Program-made: the position numbers and the translations under genes
Notes under the pieces: generated by a model
Databases searched by the model: none
Told to the model about the DNA's origin: nothing
What the model saw: the letters and a program-made list of their open reading frames with translations, nothing else
In this document: piece after piece, positions 7,226-15,923 of the stretch
Position numbering within the stretch: position 1 is the stretch's first letter
Layout of the letters: the number at the start of each line of letters is the position of its first letter
Assembly (NCBI GenBank): GCA_017548275.1
Contig: JAFZAH010000035.1
Coordinates: 1 to 64,000, forward strand
From: Prevotella sp.
GTDB lineage: Bacteria > Bacteroidota > Bacteroidia > Bacteroidales > Bacteroidaceae
DNA length: 64,000 nucleotides
Direction of reading: 5' to 3'

Positions 7226-7972
7226 ATGGGATTATTAGAAGGTAAAACAGCATTGGTGACGGGTGCAGCCCGTGGTATAGGTAAGGCTATCGCCTTGAAA
7301 TTCGCAGAAGAAGGCGCTAACGTGGCATTCACCGACCTGGTGATTGACGAGAACGGTAAAGCCACAGAGGCAGAAATCGCCGCCAAAGGTGTGAAGGCGA
7401 AGGGCTATGCCAGCAACGCGGCCGACTTCGCACAGACCGAAGAAGTGGTCAATCAAGTGAAGGCCGAGTTCGGCAGCATCGATATCCTGGTCAACAATGC
7501 CGGTATCACCAAAGACGGACTGATGATGCGTATGACCGAGGCACAATGGGATGCCGTCATTGCGGTCAACCTGAAGTCAGCCTTTAACTTCATCCACGCC
7601 TGCACACCGATTATGATGCGCCAGCGTGGCGGTTCCATCATCAACATGGCGTCGGTGGTGGGTGTTCACGGCAATGCCGGACAATGTAACTATGCCGCCT
7701 CGAAAGCCGGTCTGATAGCACTGGCCAAGAGCATCGGTCAGGAGATTGGCAGCCGCGGTGTGCGCGCCAATGCCATCGCACCGGGATTCATCGACACAGC
7801 CATGACACAGGCTCTGCCCGACAATGTGCGTCAGGAGTGGATTCAGAAGATACCCCTGCGCCGTGGAGGCACTGTAGAGGACATCGCCAATGTGGCAACC
7901 TTCCTCGCTTCCGACATGTCGTCGTATGTCACTGGTCAGGTGATACAGGTCGATGGCGGAATGAACATGTGA
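7226..7972 (+). CDS. fabG: 3-oxoacyl-[ACP] reductase
   Basis: 248 residues, the usual FabG length. SDR signatures: cofactor loop TGAARGIGKAIA (residues 11-22), NNAG near 91, catalytic Ser in NMASVVG and YAASK (Tyr/Lys catalytic pair near 155-159), and C-terminal VTGQVIQVDGGMNM. It reduces 3-oxoacyl-ACP with NADPH in fatty acid elongation in the cytoplasm. Its stop codon overlaps the next start codon (TGATG), so translation of the pseudouridine synthase is probably coupled. Confidence 0.93.
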   Translation: MGLLEGKTALVTGAARGIGKAIALKFAEEGANVAFTDLVIDENGKATEAEIAAKGVKAKGYASNAADFAQTEEVVNQVKAEFGSIDILVNNAGITKDGLMMRMTEAQWDAVIAVNLKSAFNFIHACTPIMMRQRGGSIINMASVVGVHGNAGQCNYAASKAGLIALAKSIGQEIGSRGVRANAIAPGFIDTAMTQALPDNVRQEWIQKIPLRRGGTVEDIANVATFLASDMSSYVTGQVIQVDGGMNM

Positions 7973-8640
7973 TGAATGTCGTTTACGAAGATAATCACAT
8001 CATCATCGTCAACAAAGAGAGCGGGGAAATCGTGCAGGGCGACAAGACCGGCGACACCCCTCTTTCTGATACGGTGAAGGACTACATCAAGACGAAGTAC
8101 GGCAAACCGGGCAATGTTTTTCTCGGGGTCGTGCATCGTCTTGACCGCCCTGTATCCGGACTCGTCGTCTTCGCACGTACGTCGAAAGCCCTCACACGTC
8201 TCAACGAGATGTTCCGCAAGGGCGAGGTGGAGAAGACCTATTGGGCCATCACCGTCAGCCAGCCCCAATCCGAAGAGGGCGAGGTGGTGAGTTGGCTCGT
8301 CAGAAACGAACGGCAAAACAAAAGTTACGCTTATGACCGTGAGGTGTCTGGCTCGAAAAAAGCCGTGTTGCACTACCGCGTCATCGGCTGTTCCGACCGT
8401 TATCACCTCGTAGAAGTGCGCCTGCTCACAGGTAGGCACCACCAGATACGGTGCCAGTTGGCGCACATCGGTTGCCCCATCAAGGGCGATTTGAAATACG
8501 GGGCGCCACGGTCCAACCCCGACGGCAGCATCTCGCTCCTGAGCCGGAAAATGCACCTCGTGCATCCCGTCTCGAAACAAGACATCACCGTCGAAGCGCC
8601 ATTGCCTGATGACAGGCTCTGGCAAGCAATGCGAATCTGA
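7972..8640 (+). CDS. RluA family RNA pseudouridine synthase
   Basis: 222 residues from the ATG overlapping the fabG stop. The catalytic motif HRLDRPVSGLVVFAR (Asp near residue 58) is the RluA signature, with GRHHQIRCQL later as the conserved R-x-H-Q-I-R motif. There is no N-terminal S4 domain, so it resembles the short RluC/TruC-like branch. It isomerises uridine in rRNA or tRNA; the exact site cannot be read from the sequence. It is 8 bases upstream of tamB and probably in the same transcript. Confidence 0.9.
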   Translation: MNVVYEDNHIIIVNKESGEIVQGDKTGDTPLSDTVKDYIKTKYGKPGNVFLGVVHRLDRPVSGLVVFARTSKALTRLNEMFRKGEVEKTYWAITVSQPQSEEGEVVSWLVRNERQNKSYAYDREVSGSKKAVLHYRVIGCSDRYHLVEVRLLTGRHHQIRCQLAHIGCPIKGDLKYGAPRSNPDGSISLLSRKMHLVHPVSKQDITVEAPLPDDRLWQAMRI

Positions 8641-8648
8641 ACAAGCCC

Positions 8649-11600
8649 ATGAAGAAACTGCTGAAGTGGTTGGGCGTCATCGTGCTCACGCCCATTCTGC
8701 TGTTCATCATTCTGGTGATACTGCTCTATATACCGCCCATACAGAATTGGGTGGCACAGAAGGTGGCGGCATACGCTTCAGAAGAAACAGGCATGGACAT
8801 CAGCGTGGGGCATGTGTCGCTGAAGTTCCCGCTCGACCTCACGGTGGATGATTTCCTGATGATTAAGCCCGACTCCGTCACGGGAGCGCGCGACACCATA
8901 GCCGACGTGGGCCAATTGGTAGCCAGCGTGCAATTCATGCCTCTTTTAAAAGGAAAGGTTGAGGTGGATGCACTTGAATTCAACCGCCTCAAACTTTATA
9001 CCAACGGTTTTATTCCTTCAGCCCGCATCAAGGGCGAACTCGACAGACTCTATGTGGAAAGTCACGGCATAGACCTGAATAACGACTCCGTCTTTGTCAA
9101 TACAGCGCAACTGGACAACGCGCGCCTCAATGTGGAGTTGAGCGACACCGTGCCGCCCGACACCACCGTGAGCGACAACCGGTGGTGCATCGCGCTTGGC
9201 GAACTCAAAATCAACAAGAGCCAGGTTACTATCCACATGCCCGGCGACACGTTGCAACTGTCTGCCTATTTGGGCGATACGCAAGCCTCCGGAGGACAGT
9301 TCGATCTCGGTAGAGGTGAATTCAAGGTGAGCCAATTCAATCTGAACGACGGCGCATTCGACATGGATTACAATTATGAGCCGCAAGCCGACGGGCTGGA
9401 CTTCAACCACCTGTCGCTCTCACAACTCCATATCAAGGCCGATTCGCTCTATTACAGCCCCGACAACACTTCCATCGCCCTGCGCGAACTGTCGTTCAAG
9501 GAAAAGAGCGGGCTCGAACTCAACCATCTGTCGGGCGATGTCCGTCTCGACGGAGAAAAACTGTCCATACCCGCCTTTGAACTCAAAACGTCCGAGTCGC
9601 GCCTGATGGCAGACATTGAGATGGACCTCAACGCCTTCGACTCGTTCCGCCCCGGGCAAATGTATGCGCGCCTCGACGGCTATGTGGGCAAGAATGACCT
9701 CATGCGCTTCGCCGGTGGAGCCATGCCGCGCGAGATGGCGCGACGCTGGCCCAATCGTCCCCTCACCGTCAACGGCATGGTGCGGGGCAATATGACTCAT
9801 TTGGACGCCAAAGACCTCCATCTGTCACTGCCCGGCGCCTTCAATATCAAGACCACAGGTTCGGTCGACCATCTCGACGATACCTCGCGCCTGGCTGCCG
9901 ACCTGCGACTGTCGGGCACGACGGGCGACGTGGGTTTCATCACCTCCTTGCTCGACCCCGAAGTGACCAAAACCGTCAATATTCCCAATGGCATAGGACT
10001 TGACGGACGCCTGAAAATCAACGGCGACAGGTATGCCGCCGACATGGTAGTGAAACAGGGTGGGGGCGTGATGGACGCCGACGTCTCCATCGACACCCGC
10101 ACCATGCGTTATACTGCCGATATAAAGTCAAAGGCTTTCCCCTTGCAGAATTTCCTGCCGAAGATGGGGCTCAGTCCTTTTACCGGCACCGTCAAAGCCA
10201 ATGGCGAGGGATTCGATATCATGTCGCCGAAGACCCGGATGCAGGCCGATGCCCAAATCACACAATTCCGATACGGCGATTTCAACCTTGACGGCATGAA
10301 GGTGAATGCTGATATCCGCAATGGAAATATCAATGCGAATATCGACAGCCGCAACCCCATGCTTACAGGAAACTTCAAATTGAATGCGCAAACATCGTCG
10401 AAAATCTTGAAAGCCACCATCGACTGCGACCTCGCACATACCGACCTTTACAAGATGAAACTGACCGACGAGCCTTTCGTCACGGGCGGATGTGCCTACC
10501 TCGATGTAGCCACCGACATGAAGGATTATTATGACATCGTGGGCACAGTCAGCGACCTGAGAGTTAAATACAAAGACGAGGAAATGCAACTCGATGAGGT
10601 GGCGCTCGACGTCTATCTCAACCGCGACACCACACATGCCCGAATCGAGAGCGGCGACTTGGCGCTCAGGGTCAACGGGCGTGGAGGATATGAGAAAATC
10701 CTCAGTCAGGTGAGCCGTTTCACCGATGAGTTGAACACCCAACTCAAAGGAAAGCGCATCGACCAGCAACTGCTCCGGCAAAAATTGCCCGACGCGCAGA
10801 TTTACCTCAACAGCGGTCACGACAATATCCTCTCGAAACTGTTGCAGCGCGAGGGGCTGAATTTCCATTCCCTTAATGTGGACATGACGTCATCCCACAT
10901 CGACGGACTCAATGGCATGGTCAGTGTCGATACCCTGCGTAATGACGATTTGCAGTTCGATGAAGTGCGCTTCCGAATCTCCACCGACGACGGAGGATTC
11001 AAATACAACGCGCAGGTCAAAAACGGACCCGACAACCCCTTCTATCAGTTCCGCGCCATGGTCGACGGCACTGTCTTAGAAGACGGTTCAGAACTGAACA
11101 CACGCATCTACGACGCCAAAGACTCGCTCGGCGTGAAACTCGGACTGACAGCATCGGTGAAAGACAGTGTGCTCATGCTCAAACTCTCCGATACGCGCCC
11201 TGTCATCGGCTATAAGACCTTCACGGCCAACAAAGACAATTACCTCAGCCTGAGAAAGGGTAACCGCCTCTCTGCCGACCTCACACTCAAAGCCGACGAT
11301 GGCACAGCCTTGCAACTGTACACCGACGATTCCAACTACGAGGCGAAACAAGACCTCACGCTCAGCCTACACAAACTCAATCTGGCGGAAATCGCCGGAG
11401 CCATGCCATTTTTGCCCGATGTGGCGGGAATCCTCGACGGCGACTTCCATATTGTAAAAACCGACAAGAACCTCACCATATCAAGCGATATGACCGTCAA
11501 GAAGATGATGTTCGAGAAAAACGCGTTCGGCGACCTCGGGGCGGAATTTGTCTATATGCCGAACGAGGACGGTTCGCACTATGTCGATGCGGTCATACAC

Positions 11601-13298
11601 AGCAACGGCATAGAGGTGGGCAACATCGTGGGTACTTATTCGCCCGAGGGAAAGGGCAATCTGGCGGCCGAATTTACCTTGGCACGTATGCCGCTCGAAC
11701 TGCTCAACGGATTCATGCCTGACCAAGTCCTCGGTTTCAAGGGATTCGCCGAAGGTACGCTCAGCATCAACGGACCGCTCTCGAGGCCCGACATCGATGG
11801 TGAACTGTTCCTCGACTCTTCTTATGTGATGAGCATTCCATACGGCATGGAGATGCGTATCGCCGATGACCCCGTGGCCATCAAAGACAGTAAAGTGTTG
11901 TTCGAGAATTTCCAGATTTTCGACCAGAACAAGACTCCGCTTGAACTCAACGGCGTATTCGACTTCTCCAACCTCGACAATATGAAGATGGACATGCGGA
12001 TGCAGGCACGCAACTTTATGGTCATCAATGCGAAGAAGAACCCGCGCTCGGAGGCTTTCGGAAAGGCGTTCATCAATTTCACCGGACGTATCCAAGGACC
12101 TGTCGATGCCTTCGATTTGCGGGGTAGGGTAGATGTGCTGGGTAAAACCGACCTCACCTACGTCCTGCGCGACTCACCTTTGACTGTGGACACTCGAATG
12201 GACGAACTGGTCAAATTCGTCGATTTCACCGACTCTACGCAACTGGTGGTGGAGCGTCCTCCTATCTCAGGTCTGAACATGGACCTGACCATCAATATCG
12301 ATGAGCAGGCGCGCATCATGTGTGATCTCAACAACGACCGTCACAACTATATCGACCTCACGGGCGGAGGTGAACTTAGAATGCGCTACAACCCCAATGA
12401 TGATTTGCGCCTCACGGGCCGTTACACCCTCGCCAATGGTGAGATGAAATACTCGCTGCCAGTCATACCGCTTAAGACCTTTACCATTCAGGACGGCAGT
12501 TATATCGAGTTCACCGGCGACCCGGCCAACCCGAAACTCAACATCACGGCTACCGAGCATGTCAAATCGTCTGTCACTTCGGATGGAGGGGTTGGACGTA
12601 GCGTCGATTTCGAGTGCGGCGTGATTATCACCAAAACCCTGCAGGACATGGGCTTGGAGTTTATCATACGGGCACCCGATGACATGGTTGTCACCAACCA
12701 ACTTAACACCATGTCGGTCGAGGACCGCGGAAAATTGGCTGTCACCATGCTCACCACGGGCATGTATCTCGCCGACGGCAATACCACCGGCCTGATGAAC
12801 AGCGCACTCAGTTCGTTCCTGCAGAGTGAAATCAACAACATCACCGGTAACGCTTTGCGCACGCTCGACCTCAGCATCGGTGTCGATAATGCCACTGATG
12901 CCACCGGTGCCATGCACACCGACTATTCCTTCAAATTCTCCAAGCGTTTCTGGAACAACCGCTTGCGTATCGAAGTGGGAGGAAAAGTGTCGACCGGACC
13001 CGATGTGGCCAACCAGAACCAGTCGTTCTTCAACAACGTGACATTTGAATACCGGTTGAGTGATACCAGCAACAAATATCTCAAACTCTTCTACGACCGT
13101 TCCACATACGACTGGTTTGAGGGTGAGGTCGGGAAGTTCGGAGGAGGTTTCCTCTGGAAAAGAAAACTCAGCCACCTGAAAGATATCTTCAATTTCAAAA
13201 GCGATGACACGACGGACATGCCCGTCATGACACAGAGAAGAGATACCGTCGCTGTCGACTCGCTACAACGGATAATGCCTGTAAACGATGAGAAATAA
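8649..13298 (+). CDS. tamB: TamB-like translocation/assembly protein (AsmA/TamB, DUF490)
   Basis: 1549 residues. One N-terminal membrane helix (about 5-30) anchors it in the inner membrane; the rest is a long chain of beta repeats (AsmA-like N-part, with the C-terminal DUF490/TamB_C domain around 1080-1480) forming a periplasm-spanning hydrophobic groove. Such proteins are thought to move phospholipids or help insert outer-membrane proteins. It overlaps the tamL start by 11 bases, consistent with the TamB-TamL complex of Bacteroidetes. The last about 60 residues are polar and end near the overlap. The length is normal for the family. Confidence 0.93.
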   Translation: MKKLLKWLGVIVLTPILLFIILVILLYIPPIQNWVAQKVAAYASEETGMDISVGHVSLKFPLDLTVDDFLMIKPDSVTGARDTIADVGQLVASVQFMPLLKGKVEVDALEFNRLKLYTNGFIPSARIKGELDRLYVESHGIDLNNDSVFVNTAQLDNARLNVELSDTVPPDTTVSDNRWCIALGELKINKSQVTIHMPGDTLQLSAYLGDTQASGGQFDLGRGEFKVSQFNLNDGAFDMDYNYEPQADGLDFNHLSLSQLHIKADSLYYSPDNTSIALRELSFKEKSGLELNHLSGDVRLDGEKLSIPAFELKTSESRLMADIEMDLNAFDSFRPGQMYARLDGYVGKNDLMRFAGGAMPREMARRWPNRPLTVNGMVRGNMTHLDAKDLHLSLPGAFNIKTTGSVDHLDDTSRLAADLRLSGTTGDVGFITSLLDPEVTKTVNIPNGIGLDGRLKINGDRYAADMVVKQGGGVMDADVSIDTRTMRYTADIKSKAFPLQNFLPKMGLSPFTGTVKANGEGFDIMSPKTRMQADAQITQFRYGDFNLDGMKVNADIRNGNINANIDSRNPMLTGNFKLNAQTSSKILKATIDCDLAHTDLYKMKLTDEPFVTGGCAYLDVATDMKDYYDIVGTVSDLRVKYKDEEMQLDEVALDVYLNRDTTHARIESGDLALRVNGRGGYEKILSQVSRFTDELNTQLKGKRIDQQLLRQKLPDAQIYLNSGHDNILSKLLQREGLNFHSLNVDMTSSHIDGLNGMVSVDTLRNDDLQFDEVRFRISTDDGGFKYNAQVKNGPDNPFYQFRAMVDGTVLEDGSELNTRIYDAKDSLGVKLGLTASVKDSVLMLKLSDTRPVIGYKTFTANKDNYLSLRKGNRLSADLTLKADDGTALQLYTDDSNYEAKQDLTLSLHKLNLAEIAGAMPFLPDVAGILDGDFHIVKTDKNLTISSDMTVKKMMFEKNAFGDLGAEFVYMPNEDGSHYVDAVIHSNGIEVGNIVGTYSPEGKGNLAAEFTLARMPLELLNGFMPDQVLGFKGFAEGTLSINGPLSRPDIDGELFLDSSYVMSIPYGMEMRIADDPVAIKDSKVLFENFQIFDQNKTPLELNGVFDFSNLDNMKMDMRMQARNFMVINAKKNPRSEAFGKAFINFTGRIQGPVDAFDLRGRVDVLGKTDLTYVLRDSPLTVDTRMDELVKFVDFTDSTQLVVERPPISGLNMDLTINIDEQARIMCDLNNDRHNYIDLTGGGELRMRYNPNDDLRLTGRYTLANGEMKYSLPVIPLKTFTIQDGSYIEFTGDPANPKLNITATEHVKSSVTSDGGVGRSVDFECGVIITKTLQDMGLEFIIRAPDDMVVTNQLNTMSVEDRGKLAVTMLTTGMYLADGNTTGLMNSALSSFLQSEINNITGNALRTLDLSIGVDNATDATGAMHTDYSFKFSKRFWNNRLRIEVGGKVSTGPDVANQNQSFFNNVTFEYRLSDTSNKYLKLFYDRSTYDWFEGEVGKFGGGFLWKRKLSHLKDIFNFKSDDTTDMPVMTQRRDTVAVDSLQRIMPVNDEK

Positions 13299-15660
13299 GA
13301 ACAACAGACGATATACGCTCTTTCCATGGCTCACGGCATTCATTGCCGCGGCGCTCATGACGGCATGCTCCACGACAAGCGGAGTGCCCGAGGGGGAACA
13401 TCTGTATATAGGCATCGACAAGGTGACCTATGACAATTACGAGGACAACGACCACGCTTCATATACGAAGGAGGAGGTGAATGCCTCGCTCGATTGTGAG
13501 CCCAACGGAGCACTCTTCGGCAGTTCTTATCATCGTACGCCATTCCCCTATGCGCTCTGGGTTTACAACGCATTTTACAAATCCGATTCGCCCTTTGCCA
13601 AATGGATGATCAACACCTTCGGCAAAGAACCCGTGCTCATGAACACCGTCAATCCCGAAATGAGAAGTGCGGTGGCGAAATCAACGCTAAAAACCCACGG
13701 ATACCTCCGCGGAGATGTCACCCATGAGATTATACAACGCAAGAATCCCAAGAAGCAAAAGGTCAGTTACCATGTCGATATGGGCCATCTCTTCACGGTC
13801 GACACGTTGGAATACCTCAATTTCCCGCCCTTGGCGCAACAACTGATTGACAGCACACGCAGCGAGAGTCTCGTCTATCCCGGAGTGCCTTTCGATGTGG
13901 AGACGCTCGACGCCGAGCGGACACGCATCACGAAATTATTCCGCAACAGAGGATATTTCTATTACCAGTCGGGCTATTCGTCCTATCTGGCCGACACCTT
14001 GGCTGTGCCGGGAAAGGTGCAACTGAAATTGCAGATGGCAGACAGCATCCCTCAAGAGGCGATGCATAAATGGTACATCGGGAATAGAAATGTCTATCTT
14101 AAGCGCCATTTCATGGAGAAAACCGACAGCGTAATCAGAAGGGGACGCTCTGCCACATCTATCTATTATAACGGCAGGAAACCGAAACTCAGACCTAATG
14201 TGCTGCTGCACGACCTCAGAATCAGGCACGGACGTGAATTCTGCTATGAGGATTACGAGGAGTCGGTCAATAAAATCACCGGCAATAACATCTTCAGCAT
14301 GGTTGATTTCAAATTCACGCCACGCGACAGTACCGCTGCTTGCGACACCCTCGACCTCGATGTGACGTGCATCTTCGACAAACCCTACGATTTCTATGTG
14401 GAAACAAACCTGGCGGGAAAGACGACGGGATTTCTCGGACCGCAACTCGTCTTGGGTCTCACCAAGCGCAATGCGTTTCATAGCGGCGAGATTCTCAACT
14501 TCAATATCCACGGCAATTACGAGTGGCAGATAGGAAAGACGCAAGACAATAGCGGCAACGTCGATTCATATACCTATGGAGGCGACGTGTCACTTGAGTT
14601 CCCACGGTTGCTCATGCCCAACTTCATTTTCCCTGCGCGCAGAAGTGGTTCAGGACCACGACGCCCAAGATTCTATACCACACCGACCACGCTCATCAAA
14701 GCCAGCAGCGACATCGTCTGCCGGTCAGGGTTCTATACACGTCATATCGTCTCTGGAGAATTCACCTATACGTTCCAGACCTCAGAGACCATACGCCATC
14801 AGTTCTCGCCCCTCGTGCTGGAATACAACTATTTGCGCAAAGCGACAGAAAAGTTTGCGGAAATCATGGTTGAGAATCCCTATTTGTTCATATCGATGGC
14901 CGATGTTTTCATCCCGAAGATGAGATACACGTTCAGTTACTCCAGTCCGCGAAAATACCGCAACCCCATCTTCTGGGAAACGACGCTCAGCGAGTCGGGC
15001 AACCTCCTCTCGCTCGGCTACATGGCGTTCGGCAAAAAATGGAATGAGAAAGACAAGGAGATGTTCAACAACCCCTATGCCCAGTTCTTCAAAGTCGAAA
15101 CCGATTTCACCAAGACATGGAGACTGTCGGAAAATTCGCAATTTCTCGGGCATCTCAGTGCTGGAGTCATCTTCTATTACGGCAACTCTGACGCAAGCCC
15201 CTACACCGAGATGTTCTATGCCGGTGGAGCCAACAGTGTCAGGGCTTTCTCGCTGCGTTCGTTCGGCCCAGGAGGTATGGCTTTGGATGATGACCTTGGA
15301 AATTGGGGGTTCTTGCTCCGCACGGGCGATATGAAACTGTTGGGCAACATAGAGTATCGTACACGTCTCTTCGGCAATCTGCATGGGGCGGTATTCCTTG
15401 ATGCGGGCAATGTATGGAGTGTTGACCCCGAAGACGATGAATACTTCTCGGGCGTTTGCTTCAAGCCGAAGAACCTGCCCAAACAGTTGGCTGTAGGAAC
15501 GGGCGTGGGCTTACGCTATGACCTTGATTTCTTCGTCATACGTCTCGACTGGGGTATCGGTCTCCACTTGCCTTACGATACAGGCAAGAGCGGATTCTAC
15601 AACATCCCGAAATTCCGCGACGGACAAGCCCTCCACCTCGCCATCGGTTATCCGTTCTGA
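13288..15660 (+). CDS. tamL: TamL: lipidated BamA/TamA-family outer-membrane protein
   Basis: 790 residues. Lipobox LMTAC gives a lipidated Cys at residue 27, the hallmark that separates Bacteroidetes TamL from TamA. Periplasmic POTRA-like domains fill about residues 30-360, then the 16-strand Omp85 barrel with the FGPGG-type motif (SLRSFGPGGMALDDD) and a final strand ending in HLAIGYPF. It is the outer-membrane partner of TamB. Translation overlaps tamB, so the two are probably made in fixed ratio. A terminator follows at 15779-15807. Confidence 0.93.
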   Translation: MRNKNNRRYTLFPWLTAFIAAALMTACSTTSGVPEGEHLYIGIDKVTYDNYEDNDHASYTKEEVNASLDCEPNGALFGSSYHRTPFPYALWVYNAFYKSDSPFAKWMINTFGKEPVLMNTVNPEMRSAVAKSTLKTHGYLRGDVTHEIIQRKNPKKQKVSYHVDMGHLFTVDTLEYLNFPPLAQQLIDSTRSESLVYPGVPFDVETLDAERTRITKLFRNRGYFYYQSGYSSYLADTLAVPGKVQLKLQMADSIPQEAMHKWYIGNRNVYLKRHFMEKTDSVIRRGRSATSIYYNGRKPKLRPNVLLHDLRIRHGREFCYEDYEESVNKITGNNIFSMVDFKFTPRDSTAACDTLDLDVTCIFDKPYDFYVETNLAGKTTGFLGPQLVLGLTKRNAFHSGEILNFNIHGNYEWQIGKTQDNSGNVDSYTYGGDVSLEFPRLLMPNFIFPARRSGSGPRRPRFYTTPTTLIKASSDIVCRSGFYTRHIVSGEFTYTFQTSETIRHQFSPLVLEYNYLRKATEKFAEIMVENPYLFISMADVFIPKMRYTFSYSSPRKYRNPIFWETTLSESGNLLSLGYMAFGKKWNEKDKEMFNNPYAQFFKVETDFTKTWRLSENSQFLGHLSAGVIFYYGNSDASPYTEMFYAGGANSVRAFSLRSFGPGGMALDDDLGNWGFLLRTGDMKLLGNIEYRTRLFGNLHGAVFLDAGNVWSVDPEDDEYFSGVCFKPKNLPKQLAVGTGVGLRYDLDFFVIRLDWGIGLHLPYDTGKSGFYNIPKFRDGQALHLAIGYPF

Positions 15661-15693
15661 TAAAATAACTCCCTCCCGTACTCTCTCCAAAAA

Positions 15694-15732
15694 GCCTCAC
15701 CCCCGACCCCTCTCCAAGGGGAGAGGGGAGTA
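15694..15732. repeat. R2 G/C palindrome, left member of an inverted pair
   Basis: CCTCACCCCCGACCCCTCTCC...GGAGAGGGGAGT: itself a hairpin (CCCCTCTCC/GGAGAGGGG), and inverted relative to a near-identical copy at 15862-15901. The two copies flank the tamL terminator. Confidence 0.8.
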
Positions 15733-15778
15733 AATAGCACAGTCAGAACGAACAATCTCCCTTCGAATAATTACAAAA

Positions 15779-15807
15779 AAATCCCAGAAATTATTTCTGG
15801 GATAATT
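15779..15807. terminator. Terminator between tamL and clpB (convergent)
   Basis: ATCCCAGAAAT (15780-15790) pairs with ATTTCTGGGAT (15793-15803). A-rich before and T-rich after (AATTATTTTAATTTC), so it could work for both converging transcripts. Confidence 0.75.
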
Positions 15808-15861
15808 ATTTTAATTTCTTTCCGATACATGTTTTTATAAGCCCTACAATCATTTATGTAT

Positions 15862-15901
15862 CTACTCCCCTCTCCCCTTGGAGAGGGGTCGGGGGTGAGG
15901 C
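15862..15901. repeat. R2 G/C palindrome, right member of the inverted pair
   Basis: ACTCCCCTCTCC...GGAGAGGGGTCGGGGGTGAGG, the reverse complement of the copy at 15694-15732. It lies 22 bases beyond the clpB stop codon. Confidence 0.8.
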
Positions 15902-15923
15902 TTTGGGGGCTCCTAGGTGGGGC

